This document shows, in pieces, positions 22,566 to 33,325 of a stretch of 64,000 nt of DNA. The position numbers were made by a program, and so were the translations under genes. The notes beneath the pieces are model-generated. The model saw nothing but the letters and a program-made list of their open reading frames with translations, had not been told where the DNA came from and did not search any database. Origin of the DNA: Protonemura montana. Its lineage: Eukaryota > Arthropoda > Insecta > Plecoptera > Nemouridae. Within the stretch, counting starts at the first letter, position 1; every line of letters begins with the position of its first letter. The DNA is taken from the NCBI GenBank assembly GCA_947568835.1, contig OX387610.1:14179001-14243000 (forward strand), given 5' to 3'.

Positions 22566-23564
22566 TCATGATATCATTGGCAATGCCCGCAACAGAATTG
22601 AAAGACCAAGCATGCACCGCCAACCGTAGTGCATGAATGAGGACGCAGAGGAAGCTACAATCCAGCCGGGGTCAATTCCGTAGATGATGTACATACCAGA
22701 CGAAAAATTCCCCTCCCTGAAGATATTCTTACACCGGCAGGTAACCATCCCTTCACGTGCAGATGTGACATTCTGACAATTATCGTTCGACCACTCGTCA
22801 GTGGCAAAGACCCTTTCCGCACACTTACCTTGCAGATTTGGCAATTGAAAGACAGGCTTGAAGGTAATGTCAATATAGTCTTCGTCTGTGCTAGGAACTG
22901 ACTCGTTCCTTACAAAGCTGACCTGTACCAACGAAATCCAGGCGTTGACCGAAGAATCGTACTTGGCCGTTGCGCCGAATTCGTCGCGATGGCTGGCGAT
23001 CGTGTAGATTACCAGACGACTTGCAGAGTTGGCTATCGTATCGGAGATATTAACAAAGATGTCCGACATCAGCGGCAACGACATGCTAGACTTGCGGATG
23101 GATGCGACTGTGGTCGTGCTTTCAGGCGTGTTTTCTGCTAGTGTTAGAGACAGTCCCACTACGGGATCTGTCTGATTCCCGATCGCGATCAGAATGTTCG
23201 TGTATTTCATCAGTTTTATCTGGACAAGATCGTCGAGGGAGAGAGACACCGGCATGAATGCGTAGACCTTTGCGATTAGCAGTGGTAGCGAGCAACTCAG
23301 AATGTCAAAAACCGACTTTATTCCCTTTCCGTTCATATGAAAATCCAAGAGGCGATCAATGCGGAGATTCATTCCTAGACTTGTCAAATAATTCAGATCC
23401 GAACCATTATATGGGTTTTCAAGATCTAAGGCTCTAGTCAGAGAAGAGCAAGTTTCGATTACTTGATTTCTAAAATCAGTTTCTTCTAGCCAGCTTAATC
23501 TTTGTCCGTCATCGAGTGAGCTACACTGTGAAGACCAACGGTCCAGGTTATATTTGGGCTCCAT
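22566..23564 (-). CDS. GAIN/GPS-like adhesion-receptor fragment, probably incomplete
   Basis: A 332-codon minus-strand ORF with a coding-like composition. Residues 1-245 look like a GAIN-type fold: helical start (RLSWLEETDFRN, CSSLTRALDLENP), many Ser/Thr, and several N-glycosylation sites. Residues 248-278 form a GPS-like motif with Cys248, Trp258, Cys263 and the CRC at 276-278. The usual His-Leu-Thr/Ser cleavage triplet after CxC is absent (KNIFREG), so autoproteolysis is not expected. Proteins with this module (adhesion GPCRs, polycystin-1 relatives) continue into membrane spans; here the frame stops 54 codons after CRC with no clear 7TM region. The ATG is preceded directly by an in-frame stop, while upstream DNA carries receptor-like sequence in another frame. 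It is a pseudogene or the visible piece of a mis-framed gene. Assignment to the adhesion GPCR rather than polycystin group is not certain. Confidence 0.6.
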   Translation of the reverse strand: MEPKYNLDRWSSQCSSLDDGQRLSWLEETDFRNQVIETCSSLTRALDLENPYNGSDLNYLTSLGMNLRIDRLLDFHMNGKGIKSVFDILSCSLPLLIAKVYAFMPVSLSLDDLVQIKLMKYTNILIAIGNQTDPVVGLSLTLAENTPESTTTVASIRKSSMSLPLMSDIFVNISDTIANSASRLVIYTIASHRDEFGATAKYDSSVNAWISLVQVSFVRNESVPSTDEDYIDITFKPVFQLPNLQGKCAERVFATDEWSNDNCQNVTSAREGMVTCRCKNIFREGNFSSGMYIIYGIDPGWIVASSASSFMHYGWRCMLGLSILLRALPMIS

Positions 23565-23654
23565 TCAGCGTGTTCGGTAGTTGAGTTCCAGAAGCATTCC
23601 CTGGTGGTGATTTCATCGGACATGATATTACTCGAACTGTAGTCGACGTAACCT
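23565..23654 (-). pseudogene. Possible HormR-like exon piece, out of frame with GAIN ORF
   Basis: After a splice-acceptor-like CGTCCAACAG (minus strand, near 23655) one frame reads VDYSSSNIMSDEITTREC then FWNSTTEHAEW. This has the Arg-x-Cys and Trp spacing of a hormone-receptor motif. Its continuation into the GAIN ORF (EPKYNLDRWSSQC) needs a one-base frame change near 23560. I infer either a frameshift mutation or a sequence error. Confidence 0.35.
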
Positions 23655-23679
23655 GTTGGACGAATACATGTTTTGTAAG

Positions 23680-24290
23680 ATTATTATTATTTGTGGTGTT
23701 TAACGACGCACTGTTTTGACATCTGGCCATGCGGCACTGGTCTAATGGCGTCGGTGAATGAGTGGATGAAGATGAACCTAACATAGCCTAAAAGGGAGGA
23801 GGGGAAACCTGGTGCCGGCACGTAGCCTACTCCTGTCGAAGACCAAGGGGACCACCGGCTTCACGTCCCTTCCGAAGGACGGTACAACGTGAACAACAGG
23901 ATTCCTCCACAAATCCATGCTGTCGAGAGGTTGATAAGCAAGGCGAGTGAAGTTATTGTACTAACTTTCATCCCTCCAACCTCTCTCCCGAACAGAACTG
24001 GTCATGCGTATGATGGTCACCCATTCAATACCTGACTCAGCGCAGTGTTGCTTAACTTGCATCCCTCCAACCTCTCTCCCGAACAGAACTGGTCATGTGC
24101 ATGATGGTCACCTATCCAATACCTGACCCAGTGCAGTGTTGCTTAACTTTCATCCCTCCAACCTCTCTCCCGAACAGAACTGGTCATGTGTATGATGGTC
24201 ACCCATCCAATACCTGACTCAGCGCAGTGTTACGTAACTTCGGTGATCTCACGAGAACCGGTGTTTCCAACACGCCAAACCGTTCGGTGT
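23680..24290 (-). mobile_element. 5S-rRNA-derived SINE, copy S2
   Basis: A minus-strand, near full-length copy. The tail occupies 23690-23960, followed by three 91-bp head units to about 24235. Beyond them is the 5'-most 5S-like part, which on the minus strand reads GTTCTCGTGAGATCACCGAAG. It lies just upstream of the receptor fragment, in its presumed intron or 5' region. Confidence 0.85.
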
Positions 24291-24781
24291 TTTGTAAGAA
24301 TCTTATGCACAATAGCCTCCATCTTATTTTTACTGGGCGTCTAGAGAACAAAATCACATTGTTGTATTCATTATTTGGGGTTGGTAAAAACTGTTTTAGC
24401 AACAACAAAAAATATCGTTTAGAGCACTTTTATTAGAAAATTCATTCTAAAAACATTACATAAAAACTAGATAAATCTAATAAAGGAGGCTTTTAAAAAT
24501 GATTGGCTCAAGCTTTTTTTTAATGTACAGTTTGTCAGTGTTTCCAGATTGAAGAAGATCCACAGCTGCTACGAAAACTCTGTTTTTTTTTCTTTTAAAA
24601 AACACCGGAAAAACGTCTTGAGCAGGCTCTATTACAACGCGTGTAACTATAAGATGAAGGAATATTTTTAATTTAAAAAACGTCAATCTGTTGCCAATAA
24701 TGTGATGAGTCGCCTAGTTTTTGTTTCGTCGCGATCGGACAAGTGGTTTGACCGATTAGTTGTTTCCAGTAAACCAAGATA
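24291..24781. other. Intergenic region, nothing supported
   Basis: AT-rich DNA with overlapping antisense ORFs of 69 codons (24199-24408 minus, 24227-24436 plus). No domain is visible. Confidence 0.4.
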
Positions 24782-25492
24782 TAGACCTGAGTAAGCTCCT
24801 ACTCCAATAGACCTGAGTGAGCTCCCACTCCAATAGGCCTGAGTAAGCTCCCACTCCAATAGACCTGAGTAAGCTCCCACTCCAATAGACCTGAGTAAGC
24901 TCCTACTCCAATAGACCTGAGTGAGCTCCCACTCCAATAGATCTGAGTAAGCTCCCACTCCAATAGACCTGAGTAAGCTCCCACTCCAATAGACTTGAGT
25001 AAGCTCCCACTCCAATAGACCTGAGTAAGCTCCCACTCCAATAGACCTGAGTGAGCTCCCACTCCAATAGACCTGAGTAAGCTCCCACTCCAATAGACCT
25101 GAGTAAGCTCCCACTCCAATAGATCTGAGTAAGCTCCCACTCCAATAGACTTGAGTAAGCTCCCACTCCAATAGACCTGAGTAAGCTCCCACTCCAATAG
25201 ACCTGAGTGAGCTCCCACTCCAATATACCTGAGTAAGCTCCCACTCCAATAGACTTGAGTAAGCTCCCATTCCAATAGACCTGAGAAAGCTCCCATTCCA
25301 ATAGACCTGAGAAAGCTCCCACTCCAATAGACCTGAGTAAGCTCCTACTCCAATAGACCTGAGTAAGCTCCCACTCCAATAGACCTGAGTAAGCTCCCAC
25401 TCCAATAGATATGAGTAAGCTCCCACTCCAATAGACCTGAGTAAGCTCCCACTCCAATAGACCCGAGTAAGTTCCCACTCCAATAGACCTAG
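24782..25492. repeat. 26-bp minisatellite, about 27 units
   Basis: Tandem copies of a 26-bp unit (CTGAGTAAGCTCCCACTCCA plus ATAGAC) with very few changes (GTGAGC, TTGAG, CCTACT). No unit contains a minus-strand stop, so long ORFs (up to 266 codons, with YWSGSLLRSIGVGAYSG-type repeats) appear in all three minus frames. I regard these as by-products of the array, not proteins. Confidence 0.95.
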
Positions 25493-25668
25493 TAACCTAA
25501 CGTAACCTAACCTAACCTAACCTAACCTAACCTACCTACCTACCTACATACCTACCTACCTACCTACCTACCTACCTACCTACCTACCTACCTACCTACC
25601 TACCTACCTACCTACCTACCTACCTACCTACCTACCTACCTACCTACTTACCTACCTACCTAAACTAT
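25493..25668. repeat. (CCTAA)n and (CCTA)n microsatellite
   Basis: About six CCTAA pentamers (one with CGTAA) grade into more than 30 CCTA/CTAC tetramers. It directly follows the 26-bp array. A pentamer run this short is not evidence of a telomere. Confidence 0.95.
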
Positions 25669-25779
25669 TTAATATTGTGATTTTCTTCATCTAAAATTTC
25701 CTAAGTAAGAAGATCGAACTATTTTATGTCTCATCTTCGCGGCTGAGAAGCCTGCGACCTTTTCTACAAAGGTTACACC

Positions 25780-26260
25780 ATTGAATTAATAAGTGTAGTT
25801 AGAGGACCAAATATAACATGAAGCTTGCTGCTGAGCAACGCTAGGTAACGCTAGGTGCCACCCGATGGCGCTTGCTGCTGAGCAAACGAGGCCGGCAAAA
25901 CGTGGTAATGGTAGGTGCCACCCGATGGCGCTTGCTGCTGAGTAAACGAGGCCGGCAAGACGTGGTAACGGTAGGTGCCACCCGATGGCGCTTGCTGCTG
26001 AGCAAACGAGGCTGGCAACACGTGGTAACGGTAGGTGCCACCCGATGGCGCTTGCTGCCGTTATTTTTAACAAACCTCAACAATTAAATAATAACGACTC
26101 AAAATATCGCGATACATGTTTATCAATCGTTGAGGTTAGCATTAATAAAGATTAATTGAGTGTAAACCAGACTCAAATGCGAGTAATCTGCGAGAAATAA
26201 CGAAATTATATTGATTCTTACTCGAAACGATGGTGACTCCATCTGGCGGCATCCTAAATT
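25780..26260 (-). mobile_element. Element X copy with four core units
   Basis: A minus-strand copy. One truncated and three full 60-bp core units (about 25825-26060) are followed by the complete right side: CGACTCAAAATATCGCGATA, ATCAATCGTTGAGGTTAGC, CAAATGCGAGTAATCTGCGA and a terminal region with GGTGACTCCATCTGGCGGC. This is one of the copies that shows the outer end best. Confidence 0.9.
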
Positions 26261-26294
26261 CTTTCCGAAGACAGTTAGCGCTCTGGTAGCACGG

Positions 26295-26370
26295 TAAAAT
26301 AGTAAATTGGTCACCCATCCAATATCCGTCTCAAGCGCAATGTCGCTTAACTTCGGCGATTCCAACTAGT
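26295..26370 (-). mobile_element. Diverged 5S-rRNA-like segment
   Basis: On the minus strand ATCGCCGAAGTTAAGCGACA and TTGGATGGGTGACC are close to the 5S rRNA A-box/intermediate-element region. It carries no SINE tail of the type seen elsewhere in the window, and downstream it diverges from a real 5S gene. It is a 5S pseudogene or the head of a second 5S-derived element. Confidence 0.6.
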
Positions 26371-26560
26371 TTTACCAAACGTCCGCTGTATCGCCACCAG
26401 TCCGCCCCTAGCGCGTCGCCCTGTGCGCGGTAGCTGGCGCCCCCGGTGGCGTCGCGACGTCACTAGCTCCACCCGACGCCCGACGCCCGACGTCTGTGCC
26501 GGCGTCGCTCGGTGATATTTACAATCGTGCTGGCATCGTGAGCTGGACACGCTCGCCGCG
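26371..26560. promoter_or_regulatory. CpG-dense GC-rich block
   Basis: A sharp island of about 190 bp with many CG dinucleotides (CGACGCCCGACGCCCGACG, GGTGGCGTCGCGACGTC) stands in an AT-rich background. It could be a promoter or the body of the neighbouring 5S-like element. The minus-strand ORF through it is Arg-rich, as expected from CG composition, and shows no domain. Confidence 0.35.
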
Positions 26561-29282
26561 TTACTCTTGCACTTTTTTTATATATGGGACGCGTTTTTTT
26601 ACTGATTTTTTTTAACATATTTTTTTTAACTGGTTGTGCTTAAAAAAAAAAATGGTTAATAAGTGACTTTTTTTTTATGTGAATCGGAAGTATTTTTTTT
26701 TTTAGAAGTGATTTGGCGAACACGCCAAGAATCTTGGTGTTTGAAATGTGATTTTTTTTTTGGTTTTTGGGGAAGGTCAGCAATTTTTAATGGCAGCGAA
26801 CGTGCGGAGCGAATCATGCAGTGACTGAAATCCGATACGAAATGACGTGATTAAATATTGACAGAGTGTTTTTTTTACAAATTTATTTTTTTGCTAAAAC
26901 AAAGAATGTAAAACAAATCATGTGACCCTTGATTTTTGTTCGTTTGACAAGAAACAATCTTTTGTCGTCGCACTTCGGTGACTCGTCAAGATCTAACGCG
27001 ACTGGCGCAATGAGAAAACCGAAAAGAATTTGCCTTTCAGATGGTTTATGTTAGACCAGAGAGAAAAAAAAAATTAAAGATGCGTTACTTAAAGTACTCG
27101 ACAACTATGTGAGAAATTGCGTTTCATTACAAGAACAATGGAGTGTGTTCCTACAAACGGTAAGTCACGTCTCAGTGCCAGTAATTAGCATCGTTTAACA
27201 TTTTTTAATTCTTGCCCTGCATAGCACCCAAACATCCACCTCTTCTATGTAGACCAGCATGAACCGAGTTTCACGCTCCTGTCACGTTCATAGAAAATAA
27301 GCTCGTGTAACGATTTTTCTCATTAGCCGGGTAATTATTTTAAATTGCTGCTTTATTCTGGAGCAGTCCATCTTTGTGTTTTATTAAAGAAAAGCCTCAC
27401 TTCGCTATTCGTCTTGGGTTAAACAGAGAGAATAGCAAGACCATCCATGAGTGTCAGAAACATTTTTACCAAAATTGATTGAGAAAATAACATCTTTGCT
27501 ATTTTCTTTTTGGCAAGTGGAACAGCGATCACAAATTGTTTGGAGTATATAAAATTAAAATAACTATTGTGTTTCTACAAAGCTTTAGTGAAGGATTTTC
27601 AAACATATTGTTGGGTAAAAACGGTAAAGCATGTTCGTAAAACGTCAAATTTTGTTTGAAATTACGAAATATCTCGATTTCAGTGTTCGTGTAGGATCGT
27701 TAATGTTGCACAAACGGTTTGCTTGATACAGAAGGTAAAAAAAAAGCCACGGAGGCCAAAATTTTCAATAAATTACACAACGTGGTGCAATATTACGAAG
27801 CTTTCTGAGATTTAACAATTACTGATACAAAGACTCTGTACTGATAATTGTTCATTGGCTGGATCAACAAAGAAGAGTTAAAACTTAGCCACTGAAACCT
27901 AAGATTCTCAGTCAATCACAGAAAGAAGTCCCTCTAATTTTCAGGGGTGATAACAATTTTAACCTCAAAATTAATAGGCTTACGATTCAGCTTAGTGGTG
28001 TAAAGAAAAAAAGGATTCTGCTAGTAATCTCAAAATTGTGACCTCGAATTGATTAGTTTTAATATTTTAGATACCGTTTCTTCAGTCACTGATCTATTTA
28101 ACTCAAAACGAATACGAATTGTAGCTTGTACTTTTATTTTCAGTCAAATTCCTATTTTTTTAAATCATTTAACATTAAAAAAAATGTCAAAATCTGCAAT
28201 ATAAATAAAAACTACCGTGCATTTTGTCTTAACGTTTGCTAACCAGTCCATACAAATGCATGTGCATGTGAAAAATGTCACTTTTTCAATTGCATTGTGC
28301 ATGACTTCAGTACATAGAGGTAATGCACGTCAGAATGACGAGAAAACGATCAAATCAAAGCGACTACCGATAGCATTCTCCAAACCAGTGCATGCTAAGT
28401 TATCGCTTTCAGATTGGCAACTAAATTTTCCCAGCCGACTTTTCACTGTGGCGGTGGCGGTGTGGAAAAACGATAAGAAAATTGTGAAAAGCTACGATTT
28501 ATGTGCACGTGTACTTCTTGTCACGAAATTAAGGGCAGTATGCCACGCCTGGAAAATGTGTAGGAAAAATAGCAATGAAAACTCAATGCCGAGTGGAGTT
28601 TTCATATAGAAATGAAATTTTCTCAAGAGGAAAATGAAAATGTTATATACGGGAAGGGAATTAGTATGAAACACCGTAACCACGTTGCATTGAAGATCGT
28701 TTTAATCAAAAGATTAACCATTAATTTTAGATGATTCCGGAACAGAATTGTTTATTTACAGAGAATTGTTCCAAGAGAATCGATCCACTTTGATGTAGCA
28801 AAGGGGGGTCGTATTACTTTGGCTCACTGAATTCTAGAATCGGAACGAAAGATGAAACCTAAAAATAATGATTGGTGTATGTCTTGTATGTCAGTGGGTC
28901 AACAAGGGCTTTGGTTGACTTGAAATAATGAGCTGGTACATGTTCGTACATGCAACATAAAGACATAGGGAAATCAAATCAGCTGTACGTAGAATTCTGA
29001 CATTGACATTTCGGGGTAAAGTACATCCGATTGACATTAAGTGTTACACATTTCTTGGAAAATCAAAGTTACTAAATAAAAAAAACTGATCAATTCAGTG
29101 TCGTTATATTAGGTTTAGTTATAATAATTTACAGTTTTTCTATAGCCTCTCTTTTTAAATGTCTAAAAAGCAAAAAATAAAAACAAATAAGAAATTAAAT
29201 CATATTTTTTTTTGTGTGTAGCAACATTAAAAATTGGCTAAAATGCTCACAATGTGACCATAAACTATTGAAAAAAAAAATC
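26561..29282. other. Intergenic region, nothing supported
   Basis: It starts with a T-rich tract (26565-26760). ORFs at 28217-28609 (plus) and 28492-28683 (minus) overlap antisense and lack domains. No array or RNA gene was seen. Confidence 0.45.
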
Positions 29283-30460
29283 CCAAATGTAGGTTGCGTC
29301 TCAAAAACCTCATTTGCATTACGTTTTTAAGTTTTCAAGTTACTCACGTACCTACCCCCACCCCTTCCCTTCAGGAGGGTCTTTGTTCGATTCAACCAAA
29401 TGTAGGTTGCGTCTCAAAAACCTCATTTGCATTACGTTTTTAAGTTTTCAAGTTACTCACGTACCTACCCCCAACCCTTCCCTTCAGGAGGGTCTTTGTT
29501 CGATTCATGTCCATCTTGTCAGGTGTTAACATTTCAACCCGTCTCGACTCGACCATCTAAGCTGTGTTGCCAACTCACGTACCTACCCCCACCCCTTCCC
29601 ATCAGGAGGGTCTTTGTTCGATTCATGTCCATCTTGTCAGGTGTCAACATTTCTACCCGTCTCGACTCGACCATCTAAGCTGTGTTGCCAATTCACGACC
29701 TACCTCCACCCCTTCCCATCAGGAGAGTCTTTGTTCGATTCATGTCCATCTTGTCAGGTGTCAACATTTCAACCCGTCTCGACGACCATCTAAGCTGTGT
29801 TGCCAACTCACGTACCTACCTCCAACCCTTCCCATCAGGAGGGTCTTTGTTCGATTCATGTCCATCTTGTCAGGTGTCAACATTTCAACCCGTCTCGACT
29901 CGACCATCTAAGCTGTGTTGCCAACTCACGTACCTACCCCCACCCCTTCCCATCAGGAGGGTCTTTGTTCGATTCATGTCCATCTTATCAGATGTCAACA
30001 TTTCAACCCGTCTCGACTCGACCATCTAAGCTGTGTTGCCAACTCACGTACCTACCCTCACCCCTTCCCATCAGGAGGGTCTTTGTTCGATTTATGTCCA
30101 TCTTGTCAGGTGTCAACATTTCAACCCGTCTCGACGACCATCTAAGCTGTGTTGCCAACTCACGTACCTACCTCCAACCCTTCCCATCAGGAGGGTCTTT
30201 GTTCGATTCATGTCTATCTTGTCAGGTGTCAACATTTCAACCCGTCTCGACTCGACCATCTAAGTTGTGTTGCCAACTCACGTACCTTCCCCCACCCCTT
30301 CCCATCAGGAGGGTCTTTGTTCTATTCATATCCATCTTGTCAGGTGTCAACATTTCAACCCGTCTCGACTCGACCATCTAAGCTGTGTTGCCAACTCACG
30401 TACCTACCCTCACCCCTTCCCATCAGGAGGGTCTTTGTTCGATTCATGTCCATCTTGTAT
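29283..30460. repeat. 118-bp satellite preceded by a 113-bp doublet
   Basis: Two head-to-tail copies of a unit of about 113 bp (TAGGTTGCGTCTCAAAAACC) share their last third (CAGGAGGGTCTTTGTTCGAT) with about eight following 118-bp units. These carry CATCTTGTCAGGTGTCAACA and CGTCTCGACTCGACCATC. Two units are 115-116 bp through loss of a CTCGA duplication. Because 118 is not a multiple of three the frame rotates, producing many overlapping ORFs that are artefacts. Confidence 0.95.
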
Positions 30461-30563
30461 GATGCAAGATGCAATCTTGTATCTTGTATGATGTATTATC
30501 ATGCATGATTTCCACCTTCCAACCCACCCAGACAGTCTAAACTGAAGAATTTTTTCATACACA

Positions 30564-30905
30564 TAATTGGTTAGTTAGTAAAAAACGCCAATGTGTTCGT
30601 GATTTTATTTCAGAAAATACATAATACATTAGTTTTTAAGTTATTGACTCTGATTATTTTATTTAGATGCATTTAGGATGCTTGAACTAGGTAATTGTTA
30701 TAATTTTATGTGGTTCTTTTGTTATCGGAAAATTGTCAGGACTGCTCTTACCCTTCACAAAGTAACTAGTAAATGTTACAAAACGTTGCGAAATTTAGTC
30801 GCCCTTCACTTAGCATTCAAAACCCAGTTGCAATAGTTTTTGTTAAAACTAGTGCTAAGGATAAATCAAGTAGACATGAGTCTAAAAACCGTTACACTGA
30901 AGATT
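30564..30905 (-). mobile_element. MITE family M, near full-length copy
   Basis: Minus-oriented. It runs from GGTTAGTTAGTAAAAAACGC through TTTCAGAAAATACATAATAC and TGTCAGGACTGCTCTTACCC to the long terminal end (CAAAACCCAGTTGCAATAG, AACTAGTGCTAAGGATAAAT, GACATGAGTCTAAAAACCG). The outer TTACACTGAAGATTTTTA is shared with the copy at 49.8 kb, marking a common element end. Confidence 0.85.
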
Positions 30906-31085
30906 TTTAAAATAGAGATTATTAAATGAGACATATATGTTAGGTTAGACGGCTACAGATGACAAAGTACATACATTGAAAAATGTACTGAACAGCTAAT
31001 AAAATACAAATACAAACTACACTTTCAACGTCCACACACACACACTAACATATTACACACGCTCACACGCAAAGAAAGCAAGAAA

Positions 31086-31373
31086 TTAAATTTCATTTGC
31101 TCCCTTGAGCACGTCATCTAGTTTCTCAACCCCTCGACCCCTCGAACCCACGACCCCCCCGTGCCCCGCCCGAACAGAGAACGCCACCTTGAAGATTCTG
31201 TCACACTTTTTATTGATTTGTACGGCGTCACACGGTCGAGCGTCATTGTAACACAGTTTTTGGAGGTTTCTGTGCAGGTTGCTTTGTAACGGATGGTAAT
31301 CCTGATGGAAAACGGGCTCTGCACAGGTTTTCAGACGTGATACCAACTGACTGAACAAACATTTTGTCGCCAA
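31086..31373 (-). other. Doubtful ORF in a GC-richer patch
   Basis: A 95-codon minus-strand frame with several Cys (KTCAEPVFHQD, LQKLCYNDARPCDAV, NKKCDR). Its first codon is TTG, not ATG. The patch is more GC-rich than its surroundings, which is the only reason to list it. It could be a decayed exon. Confidence 0.15.
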
Positions 31374-31929
31374 AGCAGCGGGGAAAATGTTTTTATTATT
31401 GAAATCTTATTTTTTTTTTGTGTTATACATAATGCAGTTTTTATTTATTTTCTGTTGCTAAGAAATAGTTAAGTCTCGCGATTCGAAAGAGCTGAATTGT
31501 ATGAAAGCATGATGTGCATTGAAGTATATTCGATTTGGCAAGTGAAATCGGTGCTCGTTTCTGTATTTTCAGACGTTTCAATATTCTACTTATGTGCTAT
31601 TTGGGCTTGGCAGCGGAAAAAATAAACGATCAGCATTTTTATATGCTGAATTAATTTAAGTCCCGTTTTTTTTTCAGTTCAATAAATCGTATTGCAATGC
31701 CGTTTTATGTGAAATTAAAATAGAATGAATAGTTCTTGCAAGAGTACTTCTGTCCATTGCAAAAACTGGAAGCATTTGGTGTTAGTTTTTAATATTAATG
31801 ATCAACTGAAAAAAAAAAAACGGTTTTAAAGGAACACAATTATCAAACTATTAATAATTACACAACAATAGACTATTTTAACTGCAAACATGTCATTTTT
31901 TTTGGTAAACTATTGAATGTATAGTTACA
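31374..31929. other. Intergenic, nothing supported
   Basis: AT-rich with poly(T) and poly(A) runs. No ORF, array or RNA gene was seen. Confidence 0.45.
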
Positions 31930-32175
31930 ATCAGAGACCCAGCGTTAATGTTAAACTTTCTGCTGAGCAAACGAGGCCGGTAACTCGTGCTAAGTGCCAC
32001 CCGATGGCGCTTGCGACCGTCCATTTAAACAATTAAACATCTAAAATTAAATAATAACGACTCAAAATATCGCGATACATGTTTATCAATCGTTGAGGTT
32101 AGCATTAATAAAGATTAATTGAATGTAAACCAGTTTTAAATGCGAGTAATCTGCGAGAAATAACGAATCGACCGT
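31930..32175 (-). mobile_element. Element X copy with a single core unit
   Basis: Minus-strand. Left flank CCAGCGTTAATGTTAAACTT, one shortened core (TGCCACCCGATGGCGCTTGC), then the intact right flank to CGAGTAATCTGCGAGAAATA. Confidence 0.9.
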
Positions 32176-33325
32176 TTGAAGTTAAACTCATTAAATTTAT
32201 AATTTAGTAATTTGTAGAACAATTATAAGAAGAGCTTAATTTAGTGCGAAATAATAAGGATTTGCCAAATTAAAATCTAAAATCACAAAAAGTAAAGAAC
32301 AACGCCACACAAATAGTAAAATTCTTTTGGTAAATAGCGGAAATATTCACAACGCATTTTTCCGCTGAATGGCGTGTGTGAGACTCAATTGTAGCCAGAG
32401 CTGTCTCACTTATACTTTGTGTCGTTTGCACAAAAGCCGGTAAAAAGATCAAAAGAATGATTGATTGAAGCCATCCCTAGCATCAAACGAGTCAGGGCCG
32501 AAGCACCAATACTATCTGTCGATACTAACGTGTGGGTGGGTATAGGGGGGGACTCTTGCCAAGCATTTTCATTCCTTTGACTTGAAAAACGGTCATTTCT
32601 CGATCAGTGGGTAGCTTGTATTGGGAAGTTAAGTGATTAAAATAATCAGGAAAAGGATCAGTGCACTCTCGAACGGATCTAAACCAAACCGATTGCATGA
32701 TTCTAATTACTTTCAAATGTTTGCTTTTGTCTGTTTTCCTATACGAGTGATTTCTTTTGTCACAAATCTACGATTTTTTTTGGTAACAAAACATGAAATG
32801 TCAAAAGTTTTTGTCATTTTTCTTGTAAACTTTGGAAGTTATAGCCTTTTTTTTTACCTTAAACGCACACGCAAATCTATCGTTTCGATGTTTGATATGA
32901 ATAAAATAGGGCAAGTACTAGACTTTTATGAAAATATCATTCTTTAAAAGAATAGGTACCACACACAAATATCAGTCTGAATAATTATTTTATTTCAAAT
33001 ATATATATATTTAAATATCATCAAAGTCTGTATAAAATAAATCATTTCAAATTTGACCAGTATTTTAATCACTGGTTCAAAATCCAACTGCCAGCTAAAG
33101 ACTCGCCTCTGTTTTTCTCTCAACTTTCAGTTAAGTCTTCATATTTAAGGTAAAAAGGTTGTATAAACTTACCGTACAGTAGCTATTCTTAATTTTCTTA
33201 ACTCTTAGATAATGTAGGATTTAAATTAATTGCCATATCAACAAGTTAAGTTCCGAGACCTAAAGATCTTAAGATCTTAGATCTAAAGATCTAAGATTCT
33301 AAGTACAGAATGTACAGAATCTGCT
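32176..33325. other. Intergenic region, nothing supported
   Basis: AT-rich. A short palindromic patch at 33255-33300 repeats AGATCTTAAGATCT-like words. ORFs at 32270-32452, 32525-32716 (minus) and 32633-32947 (plus) have no domains. Confidence 0.4.

Noticed and set aside
24683-25483. 266-codon ORF with YWSGS repeats
   Set aside because: It is entirely made by the 26-bp minisatellite and equally open in other frames of the same strand.
25493-25668. Interstitial telomere
   Set aside because: Only about six pentamers, merging with CCTA tetramers, so simple slippage explains it.
29283-30460. CRISPR-like array
   Set aside because: Repeats are contiguous 113-118-bp satellite units with no unique spacers, and this is animal DNA.
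29314-30508. Series of 70-194-codon ORFs
   Set aside because: They arise from frame rotation through the 118-bp satellite.
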